In this document: positions 16,563 through 26,200 of the stretch, in pieces
How the letters are laid out: each line of letters starts with the position of its first letter
Position numbering within the stretch: the first letter of the stretch is position 1
Source of the DNA: Hymenobacter properus
GTDB lineage: Bacteria; Bacteroidota; Bacteroidia; Cytophagales; Hymenobacteraceae
Direction of reading: 5' to 3'
NCBI RefSeq assembly: GCF_015694735.1
Contig: NZ_JADQDP010000004.1
Coordinates: 62,001-126,000 of the forward strand
Length of the DNA: 64,000 nucleotides
Program-made: the position numbers and the translations under genes
Notes under the pieces: model-generated
Seen by the model: the letters and a program-made list of their open reading frames with translations, nothing else
Told to the model about the DNA's origin: nothing
Databases searched by the model: none

Positions 16563-19500
16563 ATGAGTCTGTCCTCCGTCAGCATCAACCGGCCGGTGCT
16601 CGCCATCGTGATGAGTTTGCTCATTGTGATTTTTGGCGTCATCGGGTTCCGCTCGCTCGCCATCCGCGAGTACCCGAGCGTCGACCCGCCCATCATCACG
16701 GTGCAAACCAGCTACACCGGCGCCTCGGCCGATGTGATTCAATCACAAATCACAGAGCCGCTCGAAGAAGGCATCAACGGCATTGCGGGCATCCGCAACC
16801 TGTCGAGCACCAGCCGCGACGGCGCCAGCACCATCACCGTGGAGTTTGACCTCGACGTGGACCTGGAAGCCGCCGCCAACGACGTGCGCGACAAGGTGAG
16901 CAGCGCGCAGGGCCGCCTGCCGCGCGACGTGGACCCGCCCACCGTGAGCAAGGCCAACGCCGACTCCTCCCCCATCATCCTGAGCTACTTAAGCTCCTCC
17001 TCCCGCACGCTGCTGGAGCTGACGGACTACGCCAACAACGTGCTCAAGGAGCGCCTCCAGACCATTCCCGGCGTGAGCGAAATCCGCGTGTGGGGCGAGC
17101 GCAAGTACTCCATGCGCCTCTGGCTCGACCCCGTGAAGCTGGCCGCGCTGGGCATCTCGCCCGTGGACGTGCAGCAGGCCCTGGCCCGCGAAAACGTGGA
17201 ACTGCCCAGCGGCGCCGTGCAGGGCCAGAGCACCCAGCTCTCGCTGCGCACCATGGGCCGCCTCTCCACGGTGGAGGATTTTAACAACTTGATTATCCGC
17301 AACGACCCCACCTCACTGGTGCGCCTGAGCGACGTGGGCTACGCCGAGCTTTACCCCGAAAATGACCAAACCATCCTGCGCCGCAACGGCATTCCGATGG
17401 TGGGCATCATGGCCATTCCGCAGCCGGGCACCAACCAGATTGCCATCACCGACGAGTTCAACAAGCGGATGAAGCAATACCAGAACGACTTGCCGAAAGA
17501 CTTGAAGGTGAGCACTGGTTTCGACAACTCGGTATTCATCCGAGCTTCGATTGCGGAAGTAGAAGACACGATTATTGAGGCCTTCGTGCTCGTGGTGGTC
17601 GTGATTTTCCTGTTTCTGCGCGACTGGCGCTCCACCATCATTCCGGTGGTGGCCATCCCAGTGTCGCTCATCGGCATCTTCTTCGTGATGGACCTGATGG
17701 GCTTCACCATCAACGTGCTGACCTTGCTGGCTATCGTACTGGCCATCAGCCTGGTGGTAGACGACGCCATTGTGGTGCTAGAGAATATTTACAGTCGCAT
17801 CGAGGAAGGCGAAAGTCCGCTCGAAGCGGCCAAGAATGGCTCGGAGGAAATTCTAATGGCCGTTATTTCGACCACCATCGTACTGGCGGCGGTGTTTTTG
17901 CCGGTGGTATTTCTGACGGGCATCACGGGCAAGCTGTTCCGGGAATTTGGCATCGTGCTGGCCGGCTCGGTGCTGATTTCGGCCTTCGTGTCGCTCACGC
18001 TAACGCCCATGATGTGCTCGAAGCTGCTCAAGCGCGAGGGCGGCCACAACTGGCTGTACCGTAAGACGGAGCCTTTCTTCCAGAGCCTCACCAGCGGCTA
18101 TCGCAGCGCGCTAATTTCCTTCCTCGACCGGCGCTGGATGGCCTGGGGTCTGGTGGCCCTGACGGGCGTGGGCATCTGGTTTTTCATGAAAACCCTGCCC
18201 TCGGAGCTGGCGCCGGTGGAAGACCGCAACCGCATCAGCATCAACGCCACGGCGCCGGAAGGCGCGTCGTTTGAGTACATGGACGACTACATGAAGACGC
18301 TGACGGCTGTATTGACCGACAGCTCGAAGCAGGACGCCGACAACATCCTGACGGTGACCTCGCCGGGCGGCGGCAGCAGCGGCGGCGCGGCCAACTCGGC
18401 CATTGCCCGCGTGCTGCTGAAAGACCCCGAGCAGCGGCCGCACTCGCAGCAGCAGCTGGCCGATATTCTGACGGCTACGGTGAAGAAATACACCGGCGCC
18501 CGCGTGTCGGTGTCGCAGGACCAGAGCATTAGCTCCGGTGGGGGCGGCGGGCGCGGCGGCAGCTTGCCGGTAGGTTTCGTGGTGCAAACCCAGGATTTTG
18601 AGAAGCTAACGGCCGCCGTGCCCAAGTTTCTGGAAGCCGCGCTGGCCGACAAAACCTTCAGCTTCGTGGACGTGAACCTGAAGTTCAACAAGCCCGAGCT
18701 GCGCGTGGTAATTGACCGCGAAAAGGCCCAGACGCTGGGCGTGAGCGTGCAGGACATCAGCCAGACGCTGCAGGCCGGCCTCAGCGGGCAGCGCTACGGC
18801 TACTTCATTCGCAACGGCAAGCAGTACCAGATTATCGGCCAGGTGGCCCGCGAAAACCGCAATCAGCCGCTCGACGTGCGCACGCTGAACGTGAAAAGCC
18901 GCACCGGCAAGCTCGTGCAGCTCGACAACGTGATTACGCTGGTGGAGAAGAGCACGCCGCCGCAGCTCTACCGCTTCAACCGCTACAACGCGGCCACGTT
19001 CTCGGCCTCGCTGGCCAAAGGCAAGACCTTGGGCGAGGGCATTGCGGCCATGCAGGCCATTGCCGACAAGCTGCTGGACGACTCTTTCTCGACGGCCCTC
19101 ACCGGACAGTCGCGCGACTTTGCCGAAAGCTCCTCCTCGGTGCTGTTCGCCTTCGGGCTGGCGCTGGTGCTGATTTACCTGATTCTGGCGGCCCAGTTCG
19201 AAAGCTTCCGCGACCCCGGCATCATCATGGTGACGGTGCCGCTGGCCCTCTCGGGCGCTTTGTTCAGCCTTTGGTATTTCAACCAGACCATGAACCTGTT
19301 CTCGCAAATCGGCATCATCATGCTGGTGGGCCTGGTGACGAAAAACGGTATTCTCATCGTGGAATTTGCCAACCAGAGCGTGGAAAAAGGCGCCGACTAC
19401 ATGACCGGGTTGATTGAAGGCTCGGCCGCCCGCTTCCGGCCCATTCTGATGACGAGTTTGTGCGCCGTGCTGGGCATTCTGCCCATTGCTATGGCACAGG

Positions 19501-19676
19501 GCGCGGGCGCGCTGGGCCGCCGGGCCATGGGCATTGGCGTGGTGGGCGGCCTGCTGTTTGCCACCGGCCTCACGCTGTTTGTGGTGCCGGTGATGTACTC
19601 GTATTTCGCCACGGCCAAGAAGCATTCGGCCAAAAAGGCCGCGGCGGAAGCCGAGCCTGTAACGGTCACGGCATAA
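16563..19676 (+). CDS. RND multidrug efflux permease (AcrB/MexB-like, HAE-1 type)
   Basis: A 1,037-residue inner-membrane proton/drug antiporter. The first membrane helix is about residues 11-29, then the periplasmic porter domains. Helices 2-6 include the relay motif SLVVDDAIVVLENI, with Asp400/Asp401 equivalent to AcrB Asp407/408. A second periplasmic part and helices 8-12 follow (LVLIYLILAAQFESFRDPGI; GLVTKNGILIVEFAN). The Asp pair marks a proton-driven hydrophobe/amphiphile exporter and not a metal pump. Length is normal and the frame intact. A Gly-rich insert (about 655-665, SSGGGGGRGGS) sits in the second porter region. The last residues are basic, then AEAEPVTVTA. Confidence 0.95.
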   Translation: MSLSSVSINRPVLAIVMSLLIVIFGVIGFRSLAIREYPSVDPPIITVQTSYTGASADVIQSQITEPLEEGINGIAGIRNLSSTSRDGASTITVEFDLDVDLEAAANDVRDKVSSAQGRLPRDVDPPTVSKANADSSPIILSYLSSSSRTLLELTDYANNVLKERLQTIPGVSEIRVWGERKYSMRLWLDPVKLAALGISPVDVQQALARENVELPSGAVQGQSTQLSLRTMGRLSTVEDFNNLIIRNDPTSLVRLSDVGYAELYPENDQTILRRNGIPMVGIMAIPQPGTNQIAITDEFNKRMKQYQNDLPKDLKVSTGFDNSVFIRASIAEVEDTIIEAFVLVVVVIFLFLRDWRSTIIPVVAIPVSLIGIFFVMDLMGFTINVLTLLAIVLAISLVVDDAIVVLENIYSRIEEGESPLEAAKNGSEEILMAVISTTIVLAAVFLPVVFLTGITGKLFREFGIVLAGSVLISAFVSLTLTPMMCSKLLKREGGHNWLYRKTEPFFQSLTSGYRSALISFLDRRWMAWGLVALTGVGIWFFMKTLPSELAPVEDRNRISINATAPEGASFEYMDDYMKTLTAVLTDSSKQDADNILTVTSPGGGSSGGAANSAIARVLLKDPEQRPHSQQQLADILTATVKKYTGARVSVSQDQSISSGGGGGRGGSLPVGFVVQTQDFEKLTAAVPKFLEAALADKTFSFVDVNLKFNKPELRVVIDREKAQTLGVSVQDISQTLQAGLSGQRYGYFIRNGKQYQIIGQVARENRNQPLDVRTLNVKSRTGKLVQLDNVITLVEKSTPPQLYRFNRYNAATFSASLAKGKTLGEGIAAMQAIADKLLDDSFSTALTGQSRDFAESSSSVLFAFGLALVLIYLILAAQFESFRDPGIIMVTVPLALSGALFSLWYFNQTMNLFSQIGIIMLVGLVTKNGILIVEFANQSVEKGADYMTGLIEGSAARFRPILMTSLCAVLGILPIAMAQGAGALGRRAMGIGVVGGLLFATGLTLFVVPVMYSYFATAKKHSAKKAAAEAEPVTVTA

Positions 19677-19687
19677 TTTGATAAAAC

Positions 19688-19783
19688 GTCATGCAGAGCG
19701 CAGCGAAGCATCTCGCCTGCAGCAGTAATTCCTTCGATTGATTTACTACCCCACGCGAGATGCTTCGCTACGCTCTGCATGAC
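19688..19783. repeat. Class B palindromic element between pump and TolC genes
   Basis: 29-bp arms (19688-19716 and 19755-19783) differ at one base. The termini are GTCATGCAGAGCGCAGCGAA, continuing GCATCTCGC; the spacer is 38 bases. The same class occurs at 49624 in the other efflux operon and as the outer part of the nested element at 44376. Confidence 0.88.
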
Positions 19784-19809
19784 TGCCTTTCGAGGCAGCT
19801 ACTCCTTCC

Positions 19810-21192
19810 ATGAAATTCCCCCAGCTTCTTTTCTTTTCCCTTCTCCCCTTCGCCGCGCTGGCGCAGCAGGTGCCCACGGCCCGCCCGAGCCAGCTCAAAC
19901 GGCCGGCTTCGGTGGCCACGGCTCCGGGGCTGTCGTTGCAGCAGGCCATTGCCGAGGCCTTGCAGCACAATTATGGCATTCTGCTGTCGCGCCAAGATGA
20001 GCAGATTGCGCAGAACAACGTGACGCGCGGCAACGCTGGCCAGCTGCCCAGCCTGACGGGCAACCTGACCCGCACGTTCAACAACAACAACATCAACCAG
20101 AAATTTGGGACGGCCGACCCGCGCATCGTGAACGGGGCCACGTCCAACGCCTTCAATACCAACGTGACGTTGGGCTGGACGGTGTTCGACGGCCTGGGCA
20201 TGTTCATTGCCTACGACCGGCTGAAGACGCTGCGCCAGCAGCAGCAGCAAATCACGCGCGCCACGGTGGAGGAAACCATCGAAACCGTAACCAACGCCTA
20301 CTTCGACGTGGTGCGGCAGGCCGGTAAAATCACCTCGCTGGAAGAAGCCCTGAAAATCGGCCAGGCCCGCATCGACCTCACCCAAGCCCAGGTAGATGTG
20401 GGCGTGAGTGCTAAGGTGGAGGTGCTGACTGCCCAGGTAGACTACAACGCCGACCGCAGCCTGTTTCTGCAGCAGCAGCAGGCGCTGTCGGCTGCCAAAA
20501 TCGCGCTCAACAACCTGCTGGGCCGGGCGCCGCGCGTCGATTTCGAGCCCAGCGACAGCCTCGTGGTGACGCGTGACCTGCAGGAAACGGCCATCACCGA
20601 AGGCATCAAGGCCCGCAACCCGCGGCTGGCCCAGGCCCGCTTGGGCACGGAAGTAGCCACGTATGACCGACGGCTGGTGCGGGCCTCGCGCTTTCCGCAA
20701 ATCGGGCTGGTGTCGGGCTATGGGCTCACGCGCAACATCAACAACGCGGCATTTGCCGGCACCGTGCTCACCACCAGCACCAACCAGGTGCAGGGGTTGA
20801 ACTACGGCATCACGGCCTCGGTGCCCATTTTTAACGGCTTCAATCTGCGGCGCCAGGAGCAAAACGCCCGCGTGGTAGAAGAGCAAAGCCAGCTCAGTCT
20901 GGCCCAAACCAACCTGCAGCTCGACGCCGACGCGGCCACGGCGTTTGCGCAGTATCAAAACTTCCTGCAGCTGCTCGACCTCGAAGAAGCCAACATCCGC
21001 CTGGCCCGCCAAAACGTGGACATTGCCCTGGAGCGTTACCGCCTGGGCCTGCTCACGCCCCTGGCCCTACGCGAGGCCCAGCGCAACCAGCTCGACGCCG
21101 AAACCCGGCTCATCGACATTCGCTACTCGGCCAAGCAGGCCGAAACTCAGCTCCGCCGCCTCAGTGGCGACTTGGTGCAGGGCCCTATCTAA
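19810..21192 (+). CDS. TolC-family outer-membrane efflux channel
   Basis: A 460-residue outer-membrane factor that completes the tripartite pump. The signal peptide is about residues 1-19 (ending FAALAQ). Two OEP repeats follow: the first has LSLQQAIAEALQHNYGI and long Gln-rich helices, the second begins with IFNGFNLRRQEQNARV and ends in LLTPLALREAQRNQLDAETRLIDI. Helical heptads predominate as expected for the periplasmic barrel. It is the third gene of the operon; its TAA overlaps the ATG of the EamA transporter by one base. Confidence 0.93.
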   Translation: MKFPQLLFFSLLPFAALAQQVPTARPSQLKRPASVATAPGLSLQQAIAEALQHNYGILLSRQDEQIAQNNVTRGNAGQLPSLTGNLTRTFNNNNINQKFGTADPRIVNGATSNAFNTNVTLGWTVFDGLGMFIAYDRLKTLRQQQQQITRATVEETIETVTNAYFDVVRQAGKITSLEEALKIGQARIDLTQAQVDVGVSAKVEVLTAQVDYNADRSLFLQQQQALSAAKIALNNLLGRAPRVDFEPSDSLVVTRDLQETAITEGIKARNPRLAQARLGTEVATYDRRLVRASRFPQIGLVSGYGLTRNINNAAFAGTVLTTSTNQVQGLNYGITASVPIFNGFNLRRQEQNARVVEEQSQLSLAQTNLQLDADAATAFAQYQNFLQLLDLEEANIRLARQNVDIALERYRLGLLTPLALREAQRNQLDAETRLIDIRYSAKQAETQLRRLSGDLVQGPI

Positions 21193-22070
21193 TGCAGACA
21201 ACTTCTTCTGTTTCGCGCGTCTCGGTACCGGCCGTGCCCGCGGTGCTGCTGGCCATTGTGAGTGTGCAGGGCGGGGCCGCTATTGCCAAAGGGCTATTTC
21301 CGGTGCTGGGCGCGGCGGGCACGGCCAGCATGCGCATTGGCTTGTCGGCGCTGGTGCTGCTGGCGGTGGTGCGGCCCCGGCTGGGGCAGCTGCGGGCGGC
21401 GCAGTGGCGGGCGGTAGTGCCCTACGGCTTGGCCCTGGGGGCCATGAACTTCTTGTTTTACTGCGCCCTGGCTCGCATTCCGCTCGGGCTGGCCGTTACG
21501 CTCGAATTCGTGGGACCGTTGGGGCTGGCGCTTAGCGGCTCTCGGCGTTGGACCGATGTGGTGTGGGCATTGCTGGCGGCCGCTGGCATTGCCCTCATTA
21601 CTCCGTGGAGCGGCTCTGGCCTCGACCTACCGGGTATGGCTCTGGCGCTGGCGGCAGGCGGCTGCTGGACAGTGTATATCGTGCTAGGCCGGCGCACGGC
21701 CGCCGTGCTGCCGGGCACGCAGGCCGTGGCGGTGGGCATGTTGTTCGCGGCCTTGCTGGTGCTGCCGTTTGGGACGGCCGGGGGCAGCCTGCTGAAACTT
21801 ACGCCGCACCTGTTTCTGCTGGGGGCGTTGCTGGCTTTGTTTTCCAGCGTACTGCCTTTTTCGCTGGAGATGCAGGCCATGAAGACCCTGCCCACGCGCA
21901 CCTTTAGTATCCTGATGAGCCTGGAGCCGGTGGCGGCAGCCCTGTCGGGCTGGCTGCTGCTCGGCGAGCAACTCACGCTGGGGCAATGGCTGGCGGTGGG
22001 CTTTATCGTGGTAGCCAGCGTGGGGGCTACCCTTTCGGGCAAGCAGCAGCCGGCTGAGCATGGCGAGTAA
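21192..22070 (+). CDS. EamA/DMT-family exporter (RhtA-like)
   Basis: A 292-residue drug/metabolite transporter with ten predicted membrane helices in two EamA repeats. The second half has the conserved FSLEMQAMKTLPTRTFSILMSLEPVAAAL block found in the RhtA branch, whose E. coli member exports threonine and homoserine. The substrate here is not certain. It overlaps the preceding TolC stop by one base, so it is translated from the same message, although RND systems do not normally include an EamA protein. A hairpin terminator follows at 22124. Confidence 0.88.
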   Translation: MQTTSSVSRVSVPAVPAVLLAIVSVQGGAAIAKGLFPVLGAAGTASMRIGLSALVLLAVVRPRLGQLRAAQWRAVVPYGLALGAMNFLFYCALARIPLGLAVTLEFVGPLGLALSGSRRWTDVVWALLAAAGIALITPWSGSGLDLPGMALALAAGGCWTVYIVLGRRTAAVLPGTQAVAVGMLFAALLVLPFGTAGGSLLKLTPHLFLLGALLALFSSVLPFSLEMQAMKTLPTRTFSILMSLEPVAAALSGWLLLGEQLTLGQWLAVGFIVVASVGATLSGKQQPAEHGE

Positions 22071-22123
22071 TAGAGCTCACGTGAGCATGTTTCGTGTCAA
22101 CCACGCGATTCAGGCAAGCAACA

Positions 22124-22157
22124 AAAAGCCCCAGTGCCATTGCGGTACCAGGGCTTT
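22124..22157 (+). terminator. Terminator of the efflux/EamA operon
   Basis: A stem AAAGCCC(C)AG...GGGCTTT with loop around TGCCATTGCGG, followed by TCTGC; A's lie upstream. It is 54 bases after the EamA stop. Confidence 0.65.
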
Positions 22158-22190
22158 CTGCTAAAAGGGCGTGCCTGGTGTTGACCGGAC

Positions 22191-22221
22191 AAATTGCTTA
22201 GGCTTCGCCTAGCAATGACAG
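22191..22221. repeat. Short hairpin resembling a solo end of a class C element
   Basis: ATTGCTTAGGC-TTC-GCCTAGCAAT forms a hairpin with one bulge, and continues GACAG as in the class C right terminus (CGCAATGACAG). It is possibly a degraded copy or a simple terminator for the minus-strand gene ending at 22234. Confidence 0.4.
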
Positions 22222-22233
22222 ACGAGTTTGCCC

Positions 22234-23118
22234 TTACTCCTTCACGAAGCGCTTGGTTTCCTTGGCGCCGGTGGTGATAATCTGATAGTAGTAGGTGCCA
22301 GCGGGCAGGTCGCTTAGGTTGAGCGTCTGAGTGTGGGCGCCTTTTTCGGCGTTTGGCTCGTTGAGGAGGGTGCGGAGCTGGTTGCCGTTTTTATCGAGCA
22401 GGTTGACGGTCACGGGGCCAGCTTTTTTCACCTCGTAGTCGAGCTGGCTGGTGGCGGCGGCGGGGTTGGGATAGAAGCTGGTAGCGCCCAGGGTGCGTTC
22501 GGTACTCTCGGTAGCGGCGGGCTCCATCAGCAGAAACATCACGGGGCGGAGGAAGCGGTGCATTTCGCTGTAGCCGCGCCAGTGCCCGGCAAATTTTGCC
22601 AGGTGTTCCTGCTGCTCAGGCGTGGCGTTTTTCACCACTATGGCTTTGATGTCAGCGGTCCATTTCTCCTTTTGCGGCTGCACTTCCTCGGCCAGCTTGG
22701 TGATGTTGGCTTCGTACTTCTGGGCTATTTGCGCCACGTTGGTCATGATGGAGCGCGTTTCCTTACGAAGTTGAAAGAACTGCTCCCGTTGCGCATCCGT
22801 TAGTTCCGGGAATCGGCCTTGGGGGGCATCGGCGGCCATAAGGCTCTGGCGCAGGGCCTGCCCTTTCTCCTTGAGCGTTTGCAGCTGTCTGCGGTAGGTG
22901 GCCAGCTGGGCGCGGTCATCGGCGGCGAGCTGCGCCTCCAGTTTCTGGCGCTGCTGGCGTAGCACGGGCAGCACGCTGGCTTCAAAATAAGCTTTCACCT
23001 CGCGGCCGCCCGGGCGGCCTTCGGGTGGGCGGGGGCCACCTTGCGCCTGGCTAGGCATGGGAGCTGAAAGCAACACGAGCAACAAGAACCAAAGCAACTT
23101 AAGTGGAGGTGTTTTCAT
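22234..23118 (-). CDS. T9SS-exported helical protein of unknown function
   Basis: A 294-residue protein. The signal peptide is about residues 1-25 (ending SQAQG). A helical, Gln/Lys/Glu-rich region (about 40-185) has long heptad-like stretches, LRQQRQKLEAQLAADDRAQL and FRELTDAQREQFFQLRKE-like segments, recalling Spy/LTXXQ-type periplasmic proteins. The C-terminal about 80 residues form a T9SS type A sorting domain (FYPNPAAATSQLDYEV, then LPAGTYYYQI and a final basic segment RFVKE). It should reach the outer surface through type IX secretion. No enzyme motif is visible. Confidence 0.8.
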   Translation of the reverse strand: MKTPPLKLLWFLLLVLLSAPMPSQAQGGPRPPEGRPGGREVKAYFEASVLPVLRQQRQKLEAQLAADDRAQLATYRRQLQTLKEKGQALRQSLMAADAPQGRFPELTDAQREQFFQLRKETRSIMTNVAQIAQKYEANITKLAEEVQPQKEKWTADIKAIVVKNATPEQQEHLAKFAGHWRGYSEMHRFLRPVMFLLMEPAATESTERTLGATSFYPNPAAATSQLDYEVKKAGPVTVNLLDKNGNQLRTLLNEPNAEKGAHTQTLNLSDLPAGTYYYQIITTGAKETKRFVKE

Positions 23119-23240
23119 ATGAATCTGCGGTTAAATAGTGGATTGTCAGCGAATACCTCATAGACGCAGCCGGCGCAGCGGAGTTTAAGCAAATCTCATA
23201 TTTTTTACTTCTTTAGCACACTTCTGCTGACAGCATGCAC

Positions 23241-23272
23241 AAAAAAGGCCAGCCCGTCCGGGCTGGCCTTTT
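23241..23272. terminator. Bidirectional terminator after the pectinesterase gene
   Basis: AAAAAGGCCAGCCCG and GGCTGGCCTTTT form a stem of about 13 bp with a short loop, with A and T runs on both sides. It ends the minus-strand gene at 23292. Confidence 0.85.
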
Positions 23273-23291
23273 CCTTGCGTTTCGCGGCGGG

Positions 23292-26200
23292 TTATTCCAC
23301 CACCACTTTGCGCGTCACGGGCGTGCCGTTCACATTCAGGCGCAGGGTGTACACGCCGGCAGCCAGGCCACGCACGTTTACCTCCGCGTTGATGCCCTGG
23401 CCGGGAGCAGCGCTCAGCAGCTGCGTCCGTACGGTTTGGCCCAGCGTGTTGATGAGCGAGGCCGATACGGCGGTTTTGCTGCTAGCAGCCGGCAGCTGCA
23501 CCCAGAACGAGGTCGAAGCCGGGTTCGGGAACACCTGCACCTGGGCGTTCAGGGCCTGCGACGTGGTGGCCAGCACGGCCGAAGCAAGGCCTTTGAAGCG
23601 CACATTCTTGAGCATGGCGTAGCGCGGGGTGCCCGTGCTGCCGCAGGCATAGTACAGGCGCACGGTCAGCGTTTGGCCACCGGGGATGGTCACGCCGCCG
23701 TTGCGCAGGGCCAGGCGGTAGAGGGCCACGGGGCCGCTGGTCTGGTTCAGCAGCGGGAACGAGTTGTTGAAGTTGCCGCTGGCCGTGAAAGTCAGGGCGC
23801 CGTTGGGGCCGGTGCCGGCCGCGATTTCCGTCGAGTCGGCCGGTGAGGTAAAGCCGTTCAGCGAGTACACTACCCCCATCTTGGTGTTGGAGCTGGTGTT
23901 ATAGAACGCCGAGTTAAACAGCAGCGAGTCCACCCGGGCCGTCGAGCCAGCCGCCATGGTCAGCGTGAACTGCTCGTAATAAGCGCGGTTCAGGGTACCG
24001 CCCACCGTGGTCCAGGTGCCGTCGCCGTTGGCGCTGGGGCCGAAGGCCTGGCCGTACTGGTTCGAGTATGCCGGGAAAGCGGGCGTCGTGGCGCCATTCG
24101 ACAAATACAGGCGCTTGAGCGTGGGCGTGGTGGGCACTACACGGCTGCTGCGAATCTGGGTGCTGTCGGTGTTGTTCACGCGCAGCGGCCAGTGCTCTAG
24201 CACGTTCGACACGAGCGGCGCGGCTACCACGTCGCCCTTAATGCGGAAGTTCTTGAGCATGGCGTAGCGCGGGGTGCCGGTGCTGCCGCAAGCGTAGTAC
24301 AGGCGCACGGTCAGCGTTTGGCCGGCATTCACCAGCACGCCGCCGCTGGGGTTGGCGGTGCTGGGGCCGTTCAGGGCCACGCGGTAGAGGGCCGTTGGTC
24401 CGTTGGTCTGGTTCAGCAGCGGGAACGAGCGGTTGAAGTTGCCGCTGGCCGTGAGGGCCTGGGCGCCGCCCGGGCCGGTCACGCCGGTGATTTCGGTGGA
24501 GTCGGCCGGCGAGGTGAAGCCGTTGAGCGAGTACACCACGGCCATTTTGGTATTGGAGCTGGTGTTATTAAAGGCCGTGTTGAACAGGAGTGAGTCGACG
24601 CGCACGTTGGTGGCGCCAGCGGCTACCGTCATTGTAAACTGCTCGTAGTACATGCGGTTCAGGGTGCCGCCCACGGCGGTCCAGGTGCCGTCGCCGTTAG
24701 CCGAAGCGCCAAACGCTTGGCCGTACTGGTTCGAGTAAGACGGAATGGCGGGCGCAGTGGTACCGTTCGACAGGTACAAACGCTTGAGTGTGGGCAGGGA
24801 AGCCGTCAGGCGAGAGTTGCGGGCCTGGACGCTATCGGCCGCATTCACGCGCAGCGGCCAGAATTGCAGGATGTTGGAAGTAACGGTGGGTGCCACAATG
24901 GCCGTGCCGTTTAGGCTCAGCACCACGGTGGAGGCGTTGGTGCTGGTCAGCGTCAGCGTGCCGGGGTAGGTACCGGCCGTGGTGGCGTTCAGGCGCACAT
25001 ATACCGGGGTGCTGGCCAGGGCGCCGCTGGTGGGCGTCAGCGTCACGCTGCTAGTGTAGGTGCCACCCGAGGTGAGCGAAACCTGGTAGTTGGCCGAAGC
25101 AGTTACCGTCACGTTACCGGCCAGGTCGGTGCCCGAAACCGCCACGCTCTGGCTCGGCGAACCCGAACCCAGCTGCTGCGTGAAGTTGCCGATGGTGCCT
25201 ACCGTCACGATGGCCGGGGCGCTGCTGATGGTCACAGTGTCCGACGAAATCTGACGCACGGCGTTGCTGCCCCGCACGAAATACTTGTACAGGCTGCCCG
25301 AAGCCGGGATGGCATCAGCGAAGGAATAGTTGAAAATGGTGTCGCTGGGCTCGGTCTGGGTGCCCACCACGGCGAAGGCGCCGAGGGCAGCCGGCGGCGT
25401 GGCCGTGGCGCGGAAGATGCTCAGGATGTCGCCGCTGATGGGCCAGCTCGTGTTCCAGGTGAAGGTCGAGTTGGTGGTGCTGGTACCCTTCACGCCTTTG
25501 AAGTTGTTAACGATGACGGTTTTCACAAACGGCGTGGCGCAGTCAATCAGCGTGCAGGGGTCCCAGGTGCCCAGGATGTTGGCCTTGGTGTAGGTGGCAG
25601 CCTCGGCAGCGGTGAGCTGCGACGACGGCTGTACGGGCGTCAGGCCCTGGCCCGACAGCACGCGGCTGCTCACGTTGATGGGCCGACCGTTGAAGTGGGT
25701 GTTTTGGTATTCCACGAAATACGAGTCGCGGATGGTGGCCGTGCCGGCCGAGCTGGTCGGCGACCAGCCTTCGTCCAGAATGAGGGGCGTTGAGAGGTTG
25801 CAGTTCAGGAAAGCGGCCTTGGGGTTGGCCTGCCAGGGCCGGCCCAGGTCGTAGCGGGTGCCGCCGGCCACCGAGTGCCCGGTCACGTTGCAGTTCTTGA
25901 ACACGAGGCCAAACGCCTGTCCGGTGGGCGTGTTGGGCACGGCGATGTACGAGGTCGAGGCCGTGGCCTTGTTCTTGGCGTACACGTTGCAGTTCTCAAA
26001 CAGGGCAATGGCGCTGCCGAAGATGAAGTCGGTGTTGCCCTCGATGTAGCAGTTCAGGAAATACTGGCGCGGGGTGCCGTTGCCCTTCAGGTACATGGTG
26101 TCCTGGTTGCCCAGGAAACGGCAGTTGCGGAAGGCCGCCCGGTCGTTGTTCACCAGAATGGCCACGGCCTGCCCGTTGGAAGCGGCCTCGCCAAACGAGT

